Of a DNA stretch of 64,000 bases, positions 1-8,673 are shown piece by piece. Numbering within the stretch: the first letter of the stretch is position 1; the number at the start of each line of letters is the position of its first letter. Source of the stretch: an uncultured Bryobacterales bacterium (GTDB lineage Bacteria > Acidobacteriota > Terriglobia > Bryobacterales > UBA6623); NCBI GenBank assembly GCA_951813605.1, contig OX638379.1, forward strand, positions 5,592,062 through 5,656,061, in the 5' to 3' direction. Under the pieces are notes generated by a model. The model saw nothing but the letters and a program-made list of their open reading frames with translations, searched no databases and was not told where the DNA came from. A program made the translations under genes and the position numbers.

Positions 1-1
1 C

Positions 2-505
2 TACGGTCGCACGACCGTAGGGCAAGGCGCGCTGCTCGCCCGCCGCTTGGTCGAGGCCGGCGTGCGCCTGGCGACCATATTCCACGGCGGGTACGATACG
101 CACGTCGAGAACGAGCCACGGTGCAAGGAAATCGTACCGGCCTTCGACCAAGCATTCACGGCGTTGCTTGACGACCTCGAGCAGCGCGGCATGCTCGACA
201 CGACTCTGGTGCTTGTGGTCGGGGATTTCGGGCGGACCCCGAAAATCAACTTTTCGGGAGGCAGGGACCATTGGCCCGGTGCTTTTTCCGTGGCGCTCGC
301 TGGTGCCGGGATCCAAGGCGGTGTAGTCGTCGGCGAGACGGACGATCACGCAGCGCATCCGGTCGACCGTCCGGTTTCGATCGAGGATCTCGGCGCGACG
401 GTCTACAAGGCGCTCGGAATCGATTACCGCAAGAACTATCACGCCAACGGCCGTCCGGTCGCCATCAACAAGGAAGGCCACCCAGTCAATGAACTGTGGA
501 GTTGA
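2..505 (+). CDS. DUF1501 domain protein, C-terminal part (5' end outside window)
   Basis: The reading frame is open from the first bases of the window and ends at TGA 503-505, so the start lies upstream. The 167 visible residues match the C-terminal half of DUF1501 proteins, which are alkaline-phosphatase/sulfatase-fold proteins, mostly exported and of unsettled function. Recognisable blocks are TIFHGGYDTH, LVVGDFGRTP, GRDHWPGAFS and the closing DRPVSIEDLGATVYKALGID segment. The next gene starts 3 nt downstream and encodes a secreted protein with pre-peptidase-type domains. In Acidobacteria and Planctomycetes DUF1501 genes commonly sit with DUF1549/DUF1553 and such secreted proteins, so the missing upstream sequence may hold a DUF1549 gene. 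The family call is firm; the molecular function is not known. Confidence 0.85.
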   Translation, partial: YGRTTVGQGALLARRLVEAGVRLATIFHGGYDTHVENEPRCKEIVPAFDQAFTALLDDLEQRGMLDTTLVLVVGDFGRTPKINFSGGRDHWPGAFSVALAGAGIQGGVVVGETDDHAAHPVDRPVSIEDLGATVYKALGIDYRKNYHANGRPVAINKEGHPVNELWS

Positions 506-508
506 CCC

Positions 509-2686
509 GTGCGCTCCCTGCTTTTGCTGCTGATTTGCGGTCTCGGGCTCGAGGCCCCAGGGAGCGACTTGCTCAGCCCGGCCATCAGCCGCGTGTTCCC
601 CTTGGGCGGGCAGAGGGGCACGACTCTCGACTTGGAAATCCTCGGTGAATACTTGTCGAACGCGACGACCGTCGAGTTCGATTGCGCTGACATCGCGTGG
701 GCCGGGACGACTTATGCCAGTTCGGGCAAGCTCGGCGGTTCGCTAGCAATCGCTCCTGGCGCACCCCTCGGGACGCATCTGCTAAGGGTTCGGACCCCCG
801 AAGGATTCTCGAAGTCAGCGTTATTCAATGTCGGGCAGTTCCCAGATCTCCGCGAGGTCGAGCCCAACGACCGGCCTGGACAGGCGCAGGCGGTCCCAGA
901 CTTGCCGGTCGAAGTCCAAGGAGCGTTAGAGGGAGCGGCAGACGTCGACGTCTACGCGATCGAAGCGCGCGCGGGCCAGCGCTGGAGCATCGACCTGCGA
1001 TCGATCGAGCATGGCTCGGCCGTTGAAGCGAAGATGTTCCTGCTTACCACGGAAGGCCGTCGGGTGGCTTTCAACGATGACCGCAACGACTACCTCGAGT
1101 CGCCCTTTATCGAACACACCTTTGCACGGGATGGCAAGTACCTCATAAAGATCGATCAGTACCGGGGCCCGCGCGGATTCAACTTTGGCAAGAGCTCCAC
1201 CTACACGCTGGGCATCTCGGCCCTGCCGACGATTCATTTTGCATCCCCGTTGGGTGCCGAGGTCGGCCGCAACGCTAGGATTGCCCTCTACGGAAAGGCC
1301 CTGGATGATGTGAGCCAGGTCCACCTGACGGCCTTGCGGGGAGCGGAGTACGCGCGGATGACCTTCCCCTACACGATGCCCGTCCATTTTCGGCCGGATC
1401 CTCCGCGCAGTGATCGAATACCGAGGATTGAAGGCACGATCGTGCGCAGGAGCTCGGAAGCCGTTGAGGCGGAATTCGCCATCCCGGAGGATTCCGACGC
1501 AGGGCTTTGGCGGATCCGGGCGAGTGGAACGAACGGGGTTGCGGAAGGCCCGATCATCGAGCTGTCCCGGCATCCCGATTTCAGCGAGTCAGCGGCGCCG
1601 GAAGCCGATTGGCGGGACGGCGGCTACGCGATCAATGGAGCGTTGGAGAAGCCCGGAGAAAGAGATGTCTTTGCAATACATGTCGTCGCAGGGGAGCCAC
1701 TACATTTCTGGACCTTGGCAACTCAGCTTGGCGTGCCGCACCTGGACCCGGTGCTGTCGCTTCGGGACAGGGAGGGCAAGCGCGTCGCGGAGAACGACGA
1801 CGTAGTCGCCGGACAAGGAACTCTTCTGGGAAATCCTGACAGCAGTCTGTTCTACACCCCGGAGCAAGACGGCGTGCTCTTCTTGACCCTCGAGGACCGC
1901 ACCAAGCGCGGGGGCCCCAGCTATCAATACCGCCTCAAGGTTCGCAGCGAGCTCCCCGGCTTTCAACTGTTCACCACGCCCGAGAACTTCGCCGTCGAGC
2001 GAGGCGGGGAAGCCGAGATCAAGGTCCATCTTGTCCGAGAGGAAGGGTTCGAAGGGCCTGTTTCGGTGTGGTTCGAAGGCATGCCGCCTGCGGTCGAGGC
2101 CCCCCGGGCCAGGTTCAGGGCCGACCAGTTGTTCGTGCCTAACGCCGACGGCGCGGACATGATCATTCCGGAGATCGCATTCCGCATCGGCGTACCCGAC
2201 TCGCTGCCGCCCGGCACTTACCCGATCCGTGTTTTCGGCACCCCGGCCGGCGAGGAGTCAAGCCCCGATCGTCGCGTCGTGGAAGCGCGGTCCACGCTCA
2301 TCATGGGCCCGCTGCTTGATCTTTGGAATTTCGTCCGTCGGCCGCTCCCGAGCATCGAGCTGACGGCGCTGGATCCGCTGGAGGCGCGGCTTTCGAGCAG
2401 CACGAAGTCAGTCACCGTTGTGCAGGGTGGCGAGGCAAGGCTGGAGTTGACTGCCAGCAACGTCCCCGAGGATTCCAGCGTGCGAGTCGAGGGACTGCCC
2501 CCGAATGTCGCCTTCAGCGCAAGTCACCAAGGAGACCAGGTCATTGTGACCCTAAAGGCGGCGCTAACGGCGCCCGCAGGCACTTACGACATCTCCGCCG
2601 AGGCCCTTGTCCGCGGCCGCTGGGCACCGACCGGCGTGATCGGGATGAAGGTCGCTTCCGCCGCGAGATTGCGTGCGAGGCAATAG
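509..2686 (+). CDS. secreted multi-domain protein with pre-peptidase C-terminal (PPC)-like domains
   Basis: This is a 725-residue protein with a GTG start at 509, 3 nt after the DUF1501 stop, so the two are co-transcribed. The N-terminus is a short signal peptide (RSLLLLLICGLGL) with likely cleavage before about residue 20. An IPT/Ig-like segment follows (about 25-100; PLGGQRGTTLDLEILGEYL). Then come two PPC-like beta domains near residues 115-230 (EVEPNDRPGQAQ, then DVDVYAIEARAGQRWSIDL) and 370-470 (ERDVFAIHVVAGEPLHFWT, then DPVLSLRDREGKRVAENDD). The C-terminal third looks like Ig/NPCBM-associated beta domains. No catalytic domain is visible. It is probably an exported binding or scaffold protein acting with the DUF1501 partner. 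That role is inferred from context only. Confidence 0.75.
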   Translation: MRSLLLLLICGLGLEAPGSDLLSPAISRVFPLGGQRGTTLDLEILGEYLSNATTVEFDCADIAWAGTTYASSGKLGGSLAIAPGAPLGTHLLRVRTPEGFSKSALFNVGQFPDLREVEPNDRPGQAQAVPDLPVEVQGALEGAADVDVYAIEARAGQRWSIDLRSIEHGSAVEAKMFLLTTEGRRVAFNDDRNDYLESPFIEHTFARDGKYLIKIDQYRGPRGFNFGKSSTYTLGISALPTIHFASPLGAEVGRNARIALYGKALDDVSQVHLTALRGAEYARMTFPYTMPVHFRPDPPRSDRIPRIEGTIVRRSSEAVEAEFAIPEDSDAGLWRIRASGTNGVAEGPIIELSRHPDFSESAAPEADWRDGGYAINGALEKPGERDVFAIHVVAGEPLHFWTLATQLGVPHLDPVLSLRDREGKRVAENDDVVAGQGTLLGNPDSSLFYTPEQDGVLFLTLEDRTKRGGPSYQYRLKVRSELPGFQLFTTPENFAVERGGEAEIKVHLVREEGFEGPVSVWFEGMPPAVEAPRARFRADQLFVPNADGADMIIPEIAFRIGVPDSLPPGTYPIRVFGTPAGEESSPDRRVVEARSTLIMGPLLDLWNFVRRPLPSIELTALDPLEARLSSSTKSVTVVQGGEARLELTASNVPEDSSVRVEGLPPNVAFSASHQGDQVIVTLKAALTAPAGTYDISAEALVRGRWAPTGVIGMKVASAARLRARQ

Positions 2687-2943
2687 GCGGCAGGAGGCGT
2701 TGCGTTCGTCCGGCCCTGACTGCTCGCCGACGACAAGTGCCTGGCCGACTGCCGGCTCATCTGATCGGCGCTTGCAAGCCCTGTCTAGGCGGGCCCGCGA
2801 GCCTTGCTCGTCTGCACCGCCGGGCAGATGGCCGTAGCCGGAGCCCGAGGCCTATTCAACAATCGAATCCGCGACGCTAGTCTTCCGCCGGTTCTGACGA
2901 TTCAGGTCAGCCTGGGACGTGCCCGTTCGCAAGCGCGTTCCCG

Positions 2944-4119
2944 TCAGCTGAACGCTGAAATACCCGTGACGTGCGAGCCCAAGATCAGCGTGTGGATGTT
3001 GTGCGTGCCCTCGTACGTCTTTACCGTCTCAAGGTTGCACATATGCCGGAAGATCGGGTATTCGTCGATGATCCCGTTCGCACCAAGTAGGTCGCGGGCA
3101 CGACGGGCGACTTCCAGCGCCATCTGCGCGTTATTGCGCTTGATCATCGACACATGCACATGGCTCAACCTGCCCTGGTCCTTTAGGCGGGTCGCGTGCA
3201 GGGTGACGAACTGCGCCTTGGTGATCTCGGTGATCATCCAAGCCAGTTCGTTCTGGACCAGCTGGTGCGAAGCGATCGGGCGGTCGCCGAATTGTTTCCG
3301 CAGGATTGTGTACTGCAAGGCGCAGTCGTAGCAGGCCATCGCGGCGCCTATCGCTCCCCAGGCGATCCCCAGCCGGGCGTTGGTCAGGCATCCTAGAGCG
3401 GCCTTGAGGCCTCTTGCCCCGGGCAGCACGTTTTCTGCCGGTATGCGGACATTCGTGAGCCCTACGCTCGAAGTCGTAGAGGCGCGCATGGAGAGCTTGT
3501 TGTGCAAGTCCACCGCGATAAACCCCGGCCGGTCCGTTTCCACCAAGTAGCCCTGGATCTTGTCGCTGTCACCAATCTTGGCCCAGACGACCGCGATGTC
3601 CGCCACGCTGCCGTTTGTGATCCAGGTCTTCTCGCCGTTGATTACGTATCCGTCCCTGTCCTTGACCGCCCGTGTCAGCATGCCCGACGGGTTGGAACCG
3701 AAATTCGGCTCGGTGAGCGCGAAGCAGCCCATCGCTTTGCCTTGCTGCATCTTGGGCAGCCAGCGATCCTTCTGGTCCTCGCTGCCGTAGGAGTAGATCG
3801 CGTACATCGAGAGGCTGCTCTGCACCGAAACGAAGCTGCGCAGCGCGGTGTCGCCGCGCTCCATCTCCTGCATGACGAGACCGTACTCGACATCGGTCAG
3901 CCCCGCGCAGCCGTAGCCGTGCAGGTTCGCCCCGAAGAAGCCGAGCTCGGCGATCGGAGCAGTCAGCTCGTTGGGGAACGTTCCGTCTCGGAAGTGCCGC
4001 TTTATCAGTGGCATGAACCGGTCTTCGACAAACTGGCGGGCCGTTTGTCGGACCAGTAGCTCCTCTTCGCTTAAGAGCGAGTCGAAGTCCATGAAGTCGA
4101 CGCCGCGAAACTCGAACAT
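2944..4119 (-). CDS. gcdH: glutaryl-CoA dehydrogenase (acyl-CoA dehydrogenase family)
   Basis: The product oxidatively decarboxylates glutaryl-CoA to crotonyl-CoA in lysine, hydroxylysine and tryptophan catabolism, passing electrons from FAD to ETF. I place the start at ATG 4119 because GGAGG lies 5 nt upstream; an in-frame ATG at 4140 has no such site. This gives 391 residues. In this numbering Arg94 lies in ALRSFVSVQSSL, the arginine that binds the substrate's terminal carboxylate in this subfamily. The catalytic-base Glu370 lies in KTYEGTHNIHTLILG. CFALTEPNFGSNPSGM is the usual flavin/substrate block. The ending TGISAF is typical of glutaryl-CoA dehydrogenases rather than generic acyl-CoA dehydrogenases. 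The gene stands alone and is divergent from the sirtuin gene, with about 70 nt between the start codons. Confidence 0.9.
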   Translation of the reverse strand: MFEFRGVDFMDFDSLLSEEELLVRQTARQFVEDRFMPLIKRHFRDGTFPNELTAPIAELGFFGANLHGYGCAGLTDVEYGLVMQEMERGDTALRSFVSVQSSLSMYAIYSYGSEDQKDRWLPKMQQGKAMGCFALTEPNFGSNPSGMLTRAVKDRDGYVINGEKTWITNGSVADIAVVWAKIGDSDKIQGYLVETDRPGFIAVDLHNKLSMRASTTSSVGLTNVRIPAENVLPGARGLKAALGCLTNARLGIAWGAIGAAMACYDCALQYTILRKQFGDRPIASHQLVQNELAWMITEITKAQFVTLHATRLKDQGRLSHVHVSMIKRNNAQMALEVARRARDLLGANGIIDEYPIFRHMCNLETVKTYEGTHNIHTLILGSHVTGISAFS

Positions 4120-4190
4120 TTGCACCTCCGAGTCGCCCATGGTAGCGCGGGCTGGGCCCTGGCCGTGGAGTGCGTGCTAGGATGCGCGAA

Positions 4191-4946
4191 ATGGAATTGC
4201 AGGTCGCGCGAGAGTGGATCGTCGCAGCGTCGCGGATTGTCGGGTTCACCGGCGCGGGGATCTCGACCGAGTCGGGAATTCCGGACTTTCGCAGCCCGGA
4301 TGGCGTTTGGGCGCGGAACCGGATCGTCGACTTCCAGGAATTCTTGGCCAGCGAAGAGGGCCGGATCGAGTACTGGCGGCAAAAGCTGGCGAATTGGCCG
4401 GCGATGCGGGCGGCTCGGCCGAACGCCGGCCACTACGCGTTCGCCGAACTGCACGAGCAGGGCAAGCTCTTGGCGTTGGTCACCCAGAACATCGAGGGCC
4501 TGCATCAGCGATCCGGCTTGCCCTCCGAGATGGTCTACGAGCTTCACGGGACTACAACCGAGGCCGTCTGCCTTTCCTGCGGGGACCGCATCACATCGGA
4601 CGAGGCCTGCCGGCGAGTCGAGAGCGGCGAGAAGGCGCCGCGTTGCCGCCTGTGCGGCGGATTGCTCAAGCCGGCGACGATCTCTTTCGGACAGTCCATG
4701 CCGATTGACGTCATGGAGATGGCGCGGGCCGCCGCCGAGAATTGCGATCTGCTCATTGCGGTCGGCTCGTCGCTGGTTGTCGAGCCGGCGGCGTCGATTC
4801 CGCGCCTCGCGAAGAGAGCCGGAGCGCGACTGGTAATCGTTAACCGCGAGCGCACGCCTCTGGATGGCATGGCGGATCTGATCGTACGGGGAGAAATTGG
4901 CACGGTGCTGCCCGCCATGGTGGGTCCCGCCACTCGAGCCGGTTGA
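4191..4946 (+). CDS. cobB: Sir2-family NAD-dependent protein deacylase (sirtuin)
   Basis: The product removes acyl groups from lysine using NAD+. I chose ATG 4191 because AGGA at 4179-4182 lies 8 nt upstream; GTG 4170 and ATG 4182 are in-frame alternatives. That gives 251 residues. The NAD-binding motif GFTGAGISTESGIPDFRS is at the N-terminus, with TQNIEGLHQ (canonical form TQNIDGLH), the catalytic His in YELHGT, and two zinc CxxC pairs, CLSCG and CRLCG. ISFGQSMP and VGSSLVVEPAA complete the Rossmann part. The change of TQNID to TQNIE affects a residue near the NAD ribose and nicotinamide, and is conservative. mutM follows 31 nt downstream on the same strand. Substrates cannot be told from sequence. 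cobB is used as the generic bacterial symbol. Confidence 0.88.
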   Translation: MELQVAREWIVAASRIVGFTGAGISTESGIPDFRSPDGVWARNRIVDFQEFLASEEGRIEYWRQKLANWPAMRAARPNAGHYAFAELHEQGKLLALVTQNIEGLHQRSGLPSEMVYELHGTTTEAVCLSCGDRITSDEACRRVESGEKAPRCRLCGGLLKPATISFGQSMPIDVMEMARAAAENCDLLIAVGSSLVVEPAASIPRLAKRAGARLVIVNRERTPLDGMADLIVRGEIGTVLPAMVGPATRAG

Positions 4947-4977
4947 TTCTCGATCGCCGCCGGTTCCCAAGGACGGA

Positions 4978-5784
4978 ATGCCTGAACTTCCCGAAGTCGA
5001 GACGATCCGGCGCACGCTCGCCCCACATGTCGAGGGGCGGGACATCGAGGCCGTCTTGTTTCACTGGCGCCGAACTTGTGTCGGAGACGCGGAAGAGACC
5101 GCCGCCCGACTGGCCGGGCAGCGAATACACAGGCTCGAGCGTCATGGCAAGTACCTGGTGTTCCGGCTCAGCAAGAGCGGGCGCGACTCCATGCTGACCA
5201 TCCACTTGCGAATGACCGGAAACTTGCTGCTCAACGGAGAGCCCGGACCTTACACCCGGGCCCAGATGTTCCTTGACGGCGGTCCGCGCCTGGTGTTCCA
5301 CGACATCCGCAAATTCGGTCGCTGGCAGTGGTCCGAGGCCCTGCCGCCACGGCTATCGGAACTGGGCCCGGAGCCGTTGGAAATCTCCCCGGAGGATTTC
5401 GCTGCCCGACTCTCTTCCCGCGCAATGAGGCTGAAGGCGCTGTTGCTGAACCAGGAGTTCGTGCGCGGTCTCGGGAATATCTACGCCGACGAGGCGCTCT
5501 TTCGCGCGCGACTTCACCCGCAGCGCAGCGCGCGGACGGTCAGCGCGCGCAAGGCGCGGGACCTTCACTCTGCGATTCAGTCGGTGCTGAGCGACGCGAT
5601 CGCGGCTGGGGGAACCAGCATCAACAACTACGTCGACAGCAAGGGTTCGCAAGGGTATTTCCAGCTGCAGACCCAGGCCTACGGCAAGACTGGCAAGCCT
5701 TGCTCGCGATGCGCCACGCCCTTGCGACGGATCCTGGTGGCGCAAAGGAGCACGCACTTCTGTCCCCGCTGCCAGAGGCGCTAG
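4978..5784 (+). CDS. mutM: bifunctional DNA-formamidopyrimidine glycosylase / AP lyase
   Basis: This base-excision-repair enzyme removes 8-oxoguanine and FaPy lesions and cleaves the resulting abasic site. The start is fixed at ATG 4978 by the invariant MPELPEVET N-terminus, in which Pro2 is the Schiff-base nucleophile and Glu3 the partner acid. Length is 268 residues, normal for the family. RHGKYLVF carries the conserved DNA-binding lysine, followed by HLRMTGNLL, VRGLGNIYADEALF (helix-two-turn-helix) and a complete C-terminal zinc finger with CSRC and CPRC pairs. The menC-like gene starts 14 nt after the stop, so sirtuin, mutM and menC may share a transcript. Confidence 0.95.
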   Translation: MPELPEVETIRRTLAPHVEGRDIEAVLFHWRRTCVGDAEETAARLAGQRIHRLERHGKYLVFRLSKSGRDSMLTIHLRMTGNLLLNGEPGPYTRAQMFLDGGPRLVFHDIRKFGRWQWSEALPPRLSELGPEPLEISPEDFAARLSSRAMRLKALLLNQEFVRGLGNIYADEALFRARLHPQRSARTVSARKARDLHSAIQSVLSDAIAAGGTSINNYVDSKGSQGYFQLQTQAYGKTGKPCSRCATPLRRILVAQRSTHFCPRCQRR

Positions 5785-5798
5785 CGGTATCTTTCCTT

Positions 5799-6908
5799 AT
5801 GCGGTTGACAAGAATTCGATTGCGACAGATCCACATGCCCTTGGTGCGTCCCTTCGAGACCAGCTTTGGACGGACTCACGAGCGCCGGATCCTCCTCGTG
5901 GAGGTCGAAGACGCGGACGGCGCTATTGGCTGGGGGGAGGTTACTTGCGGGGAGCGTCCGTTCTACAACGAGGAATGGGTCGGTGCCGCATGGCTGGTCT
6001 TGCGCGACTTCGCGGCGCCCATGGTGCTGGGCCGTGAGATCGCTTCTGCCAAGGGGATGGGCGAAGTGACGGCAGCCGTCCGAGGCCACCGAATGGCTCT
6101 GGGAGGACTGGAAGCCGCCTGCTGGGATCTGGAGGCGCGCAAGCAGCGCTCGCCGCTTTGGAAGCACATCGGCGGCGGGCGGCGCGAGATCGCATGCGGG
6201 GTCTCCATTGGCATCCAAGACTCCGTCGACGAACTGCTGGAATTGATCGCCGTCGAGGTGGCGGCCGGCTATCGGCGCGTCAAGATCAAAATCAAGCCTG
6301 GCTGGGACGTTGACGTCGTCCGGGCCGTGCGAGAGCGTTTTCCCGATATTCGGCTTATGGCGGACGCGAACTCGGCCTATACCCTAGGCGATGCTGGGCG
6401 GCTTGCCGAACTTGACGAATTCAAGCTGATGATGCTTGAGCAGCCGCTAGGCCATGACGAGCTGATCGACCATGCCGAGATGCAGCGCGCCATGCGCACC
6501 CCTATCTGCCTCGACGAGTGCATCCGGACCGCGCATCACGCCGAGCAGGCGATACGACTCGGCGCATGCCGTGTCATCAACATCAAGCTCGGTCGGGTTG
6601 GGGGATTCGCCGAAGCGCTCCGGGTTCACGACGCTTGCCGTGACGCGGGAGTCCCGGTATGGTGCGGCGGAATGCTGGAATCAGGCATCGGGCGTGCGCA
6701 TAACATCGCCCTTTCCACGTTGGAGAACTTCGTGCTGCCAGGCGACGTCTCGGCATCGAAGCGCTACTGGACGCGCGATGTCATCGACCCTCCGGTCGAA
6801 GTCACGCGCCGGGGCACGATCACGGTGCGCGAAGATCCTGGCTTCGGCTATCGCTTGGACCTGGACCGAATCGAGGCCTTGTCCGAGCGGCAGGAAGATC
6901 TGACCTGA
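5799..6908 (+). CDS. menC: enolase-superfamily o-succinylbenzoate synthase / N-acylamino acid racemase
   Basis: This 369-residue protein closely follows the low-GC-type MenC/NSAR group. The KxK catalytic motif is in RVKIKIKPGWD, metal ligands are in LMADANSAYT, LEQPLGHDEL and CLDECIRTA, and the second catalytic lysine is in INIKLGRVGG. The lid block CGGMLESGIGRAHN is also characteristic. The reaction would be dehydration of SHCHC to o-succinylbenzoate in menaquinone synthesis, but this subgroup includes enzymes that also or only racemise N-acylamino acids. The start ATG 5799 begins the family's usual N-terminus; the frame stays open far upstream, but that extension lies inside mutM in another frame. 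No other men gene is in the window, so the physiological reaction is uncertain. Confidence 0.82.
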   Translation: MRLTRIRLRQIHMPLVRPFETSFGRTHERRILLVEVEDADGAIGWGEVTCGERPFYNEEWVGAAWLVLRDFAAPMVLGREIASAKGMGEVTAAVRGHRMALGGLEAACWDLEARKQRSPLWKHIGGGRREIACGVSIGIQDSVDELLELIAVEVAAGYRRVKIKIKPGWDVDVVRAVRERFPDIRLMADANSAYTLGDAGRLAELDEFKLMMLEQPLGHDELIDHAEMQRAMRTPICLDECIRTAHHAEQAIRLGACRVINIKLGRVGGFAEALRVHDACRDAGVPVWCGGMLESGIGRAHNIALSTLENFVLPGDVSASKRYWTRDVIDPPVEVTRRGTITVREDPGFGYRLDLDRIEALSERQEDLT

Positions 6909-6933
6909 CCGGAACGCCGGCCCGGACCGGCAC

Positions 6934-7665
6934 TCAAGCTTCGGTTCCGCCACCGGCGTTCCTCACTAGCAGGACAGTCACATTGTCCGGTGCCCCGTGC
7001 GCCAGCGTTGCCTCGATTAGCTCTCGGGCCTTTTCCTTCAACGAGTCGCCGACCGCGAGCGCGCTCGAAATCTCCTCTTCCGCCAAGACACCGTGAAGTC
7101 CATCGCTGCACAGCAGCAAAATGTCCGCGGCGCCAAATTCCGATTCCACTTTGTCGGCGCCTACTACAGTCTCGGCACCGACCGCCTTCGTCAGCATGTT
7201 GCGGTAGGGGTGGCGTTTGAGCTGCTCCGGGCTGATACCCCTGTCTTTGACGAGGTCGCGGATCCAAGTGTGATCTTCGGTCAGGCACTCCAGCACGCCC
7301 TCCCGAAACCGGTAGGCCCTGCTGTCGCCGACATTTACGATTTCGAGCCTGGCCCCGCGGACGATCGCCGCTGTCACCGTTGTGCCCATGCCCCGCAAAG
7401 ACAGGTCATTCTCAGCCTCCCAGCGGATTCTCCGATTCGCCAGTTCGACGGCTTGCACAATGCCCTCGATGGTCACGGACTCCCCAGCCGTGCGGACCTC
7501 GGAAATCAGAGTCTCGACCGCAATCTTCGACGCCCTCTCGCCCGCAGCCGCGCCGCCGAGTCCGTCAGCGACCATGTAAAAACCGAGCTCCGGCACCGAG
7601 TCGAACGCATCCTCGTTGTTCGGCCGCACATGCCCGACATGGGACGCTCCCCAGGAATCCATCAT
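6934..7665 (-). CDS. PP2C-family serine/threonine protein phosphatase (Stp1/PrpC type)
   Basis: A 243-residue soluble PPM phosphatase that dephosphorylates Ser/Thr on targets of bacterial Hanks-type kinases, using two metal ions. The conserved motifs are in order: HVGHVRPNNEDA (start of motif 1), FYMVADGLGG (metal-binding DG), GTTVTAAIVRGARLEIVNVGDSRAYRFR, LLCSDGLHGVL (metal-binding D) and a closing GAPDNVTVLLVRN. Two consecutive ATGs occur at the start (7665 and 7662). No kinase gene is adjacent. The next gene upstream on this strand, ygfZ, ends 48 nt before it, so the two could form one transcript. Confidence 0.9.
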   Translation of the reverse strand: MMDSWGASHVGHVRPNNEDAFDSVPELGFYMVADGLGGAAAGERASKIAVETLISEVRTAGESVTIEGIVQAVELANRRIRWEAENDLSLRGMGTTVTAAIVRGARLEIVNVGDSRAYRFREGVLECLTEDHTWIRDLVKDRGISPEQLKRHPYRNMLTKAVGAETVVGADKVESEFGAADILLLCSDGLHGVLAEEEISSALAVGDSLKEKARELIEATLAHGAPDNVTVLLVRNAGGGTEA

Positions 7666-7713
7666 TGCGGGCGGGTTGAGCGTAGCATACGTTCGAGGAG
7701 TGCTGGGGTCGCC

Positions 7714-8649
7714 TCAACTTCTCGACACGTCTCGGATGCGTCCCGGGGTCCCGCCAACTTCGACAGCGGTTCCAGCGGCCGCCGCGGCGCTGCGCACGAT
7801 GGCAAACCCGCGCGCCTTGGTGGCAGGAGCCAGCGCGGGTGTCGGGGAAGTCAATTCGCCGACCTCTTTGCCCTTGTGGCGAATCGTCAGTTCGACGGGA
7901 ATGTCGGCTGTCTCCAACTCGACCCCCACGAGCTGGCGGCGCACCCTGCCCCGCGAGCGAACGCGTTCGACGATCTCTTGGCCTGTGTAGCAGCCCTTGC
8001 TGAACGACACCGCATTGAACTGCCCGGTCTCGTGGGGGATGTTCCCGGAGCCGAAGTCCACCCCGAATCGAGGGACCCAATTCAGCACGCGATGGGCCTC
8101 CCACTCGCGCTCTGATGCCTCGATTGCGCCTCGCGCGCGCATCGCGGCCACCAGCCCCGGCATTTCGGCGGAAGGGACCATGATCCAGTAGCTGACGCCC
8201 GGCATGGGCGAGCGGAACACTCTGGTGTCGCCCGACTGCGCGAATGTCAATTCCTTCTCGGTCGTGCTCAGCCGTAGAGCAGAGGCGATGTCGCTGGCCC
8301 TGGGGCCCGCCAAGGCCAAGAGCGCGGTTTTCGGCGCGATATCCTCCAGCGTCACGTCATCCATGATGATGTAGCTCTCGATGTGCTCGCGCAGGGCGGC
8401 GGCAGCCTTGGCCTCGCAGTCAATCAGGAGATGGTCCCGGTCGATGAAAATGAGGCTGTCGGCTTGGATTCGACCCTGCGCGCTCAGGAAGAAGGCGTAC
8501 GTTCCGTGGCCGGGAGGCAGGCCCTCTACGGTGTTGCTCGAGATTGCATGGATGAGGCGCGCCCTATCCTCGCCGGTTGCCCGCAGCCTGCCCCGGTAGG
8601 ACAGGTCTTGCCACGCGGCGGCTCGCCGCAGTGCCTCGTAGCCCCGCAC
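7714..8649 (-). CDS. ygfZ: YgfZ/GcvT-domain folate-binding protein
   Basis: A 311-residue tetrahydrofolate-binding protein of the YgfZ family, needed for assembly or repair of certain Fe-S enzymes and structurally related to the glycine-cleavage T protein. The signature KGCYTGQE (SFSKGCYTGQEIVERVRSRG) is intact, including the redox-active Cys. The N-terminal GcvT fold is seen in YRGRLRATGEDRARLIHAIS and GTYAFFLSAQGRIQAD. The frame is open upstream to 9066, but that stretch is antisense to the next gene. I place the start at GTG 8649, the last start codon before the first conserved residues. This leaves only 24 nt between it and the divergent ATG 8674. Confidence 0.85.
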   Translation of the reverse strand: MRGYEALRRAAAWQDLSYRGRLRATGEDRARLIHAISSNTVEGLPPGHGTYAFFLSAQGRIQADSLIFIDRDHLLIDCEAKAAAALREHIESYIIMDDVTLEDIAPKTALLALAGPRASDIASALRLSTTEKELTFAQSGDTRVFRSPMPGVSYWIMVPSAEMPGLVAAMRARGAIEASEREWEAHRVLNWVPRFGVDFGSGNIPHETGQFNAVSFSKGCYTGQEIVERVRSRGRVRRQLVGVELETADIPVELTIRHKGKEVGELTSPTPALAPATKARGFAIVRSAAAAAGTAVEVGGTPGRIRDVSRS

Positions 8650-8673
8650 GAGAGAACTGTTAGCATACCAGCG

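Noticed and set aside
5328..5798. A longer N-terminus for the menC-like protein
   Set aside because: The extension overlaps mutM in another frame and does not resemble any enolase-superfamily N-terminus.
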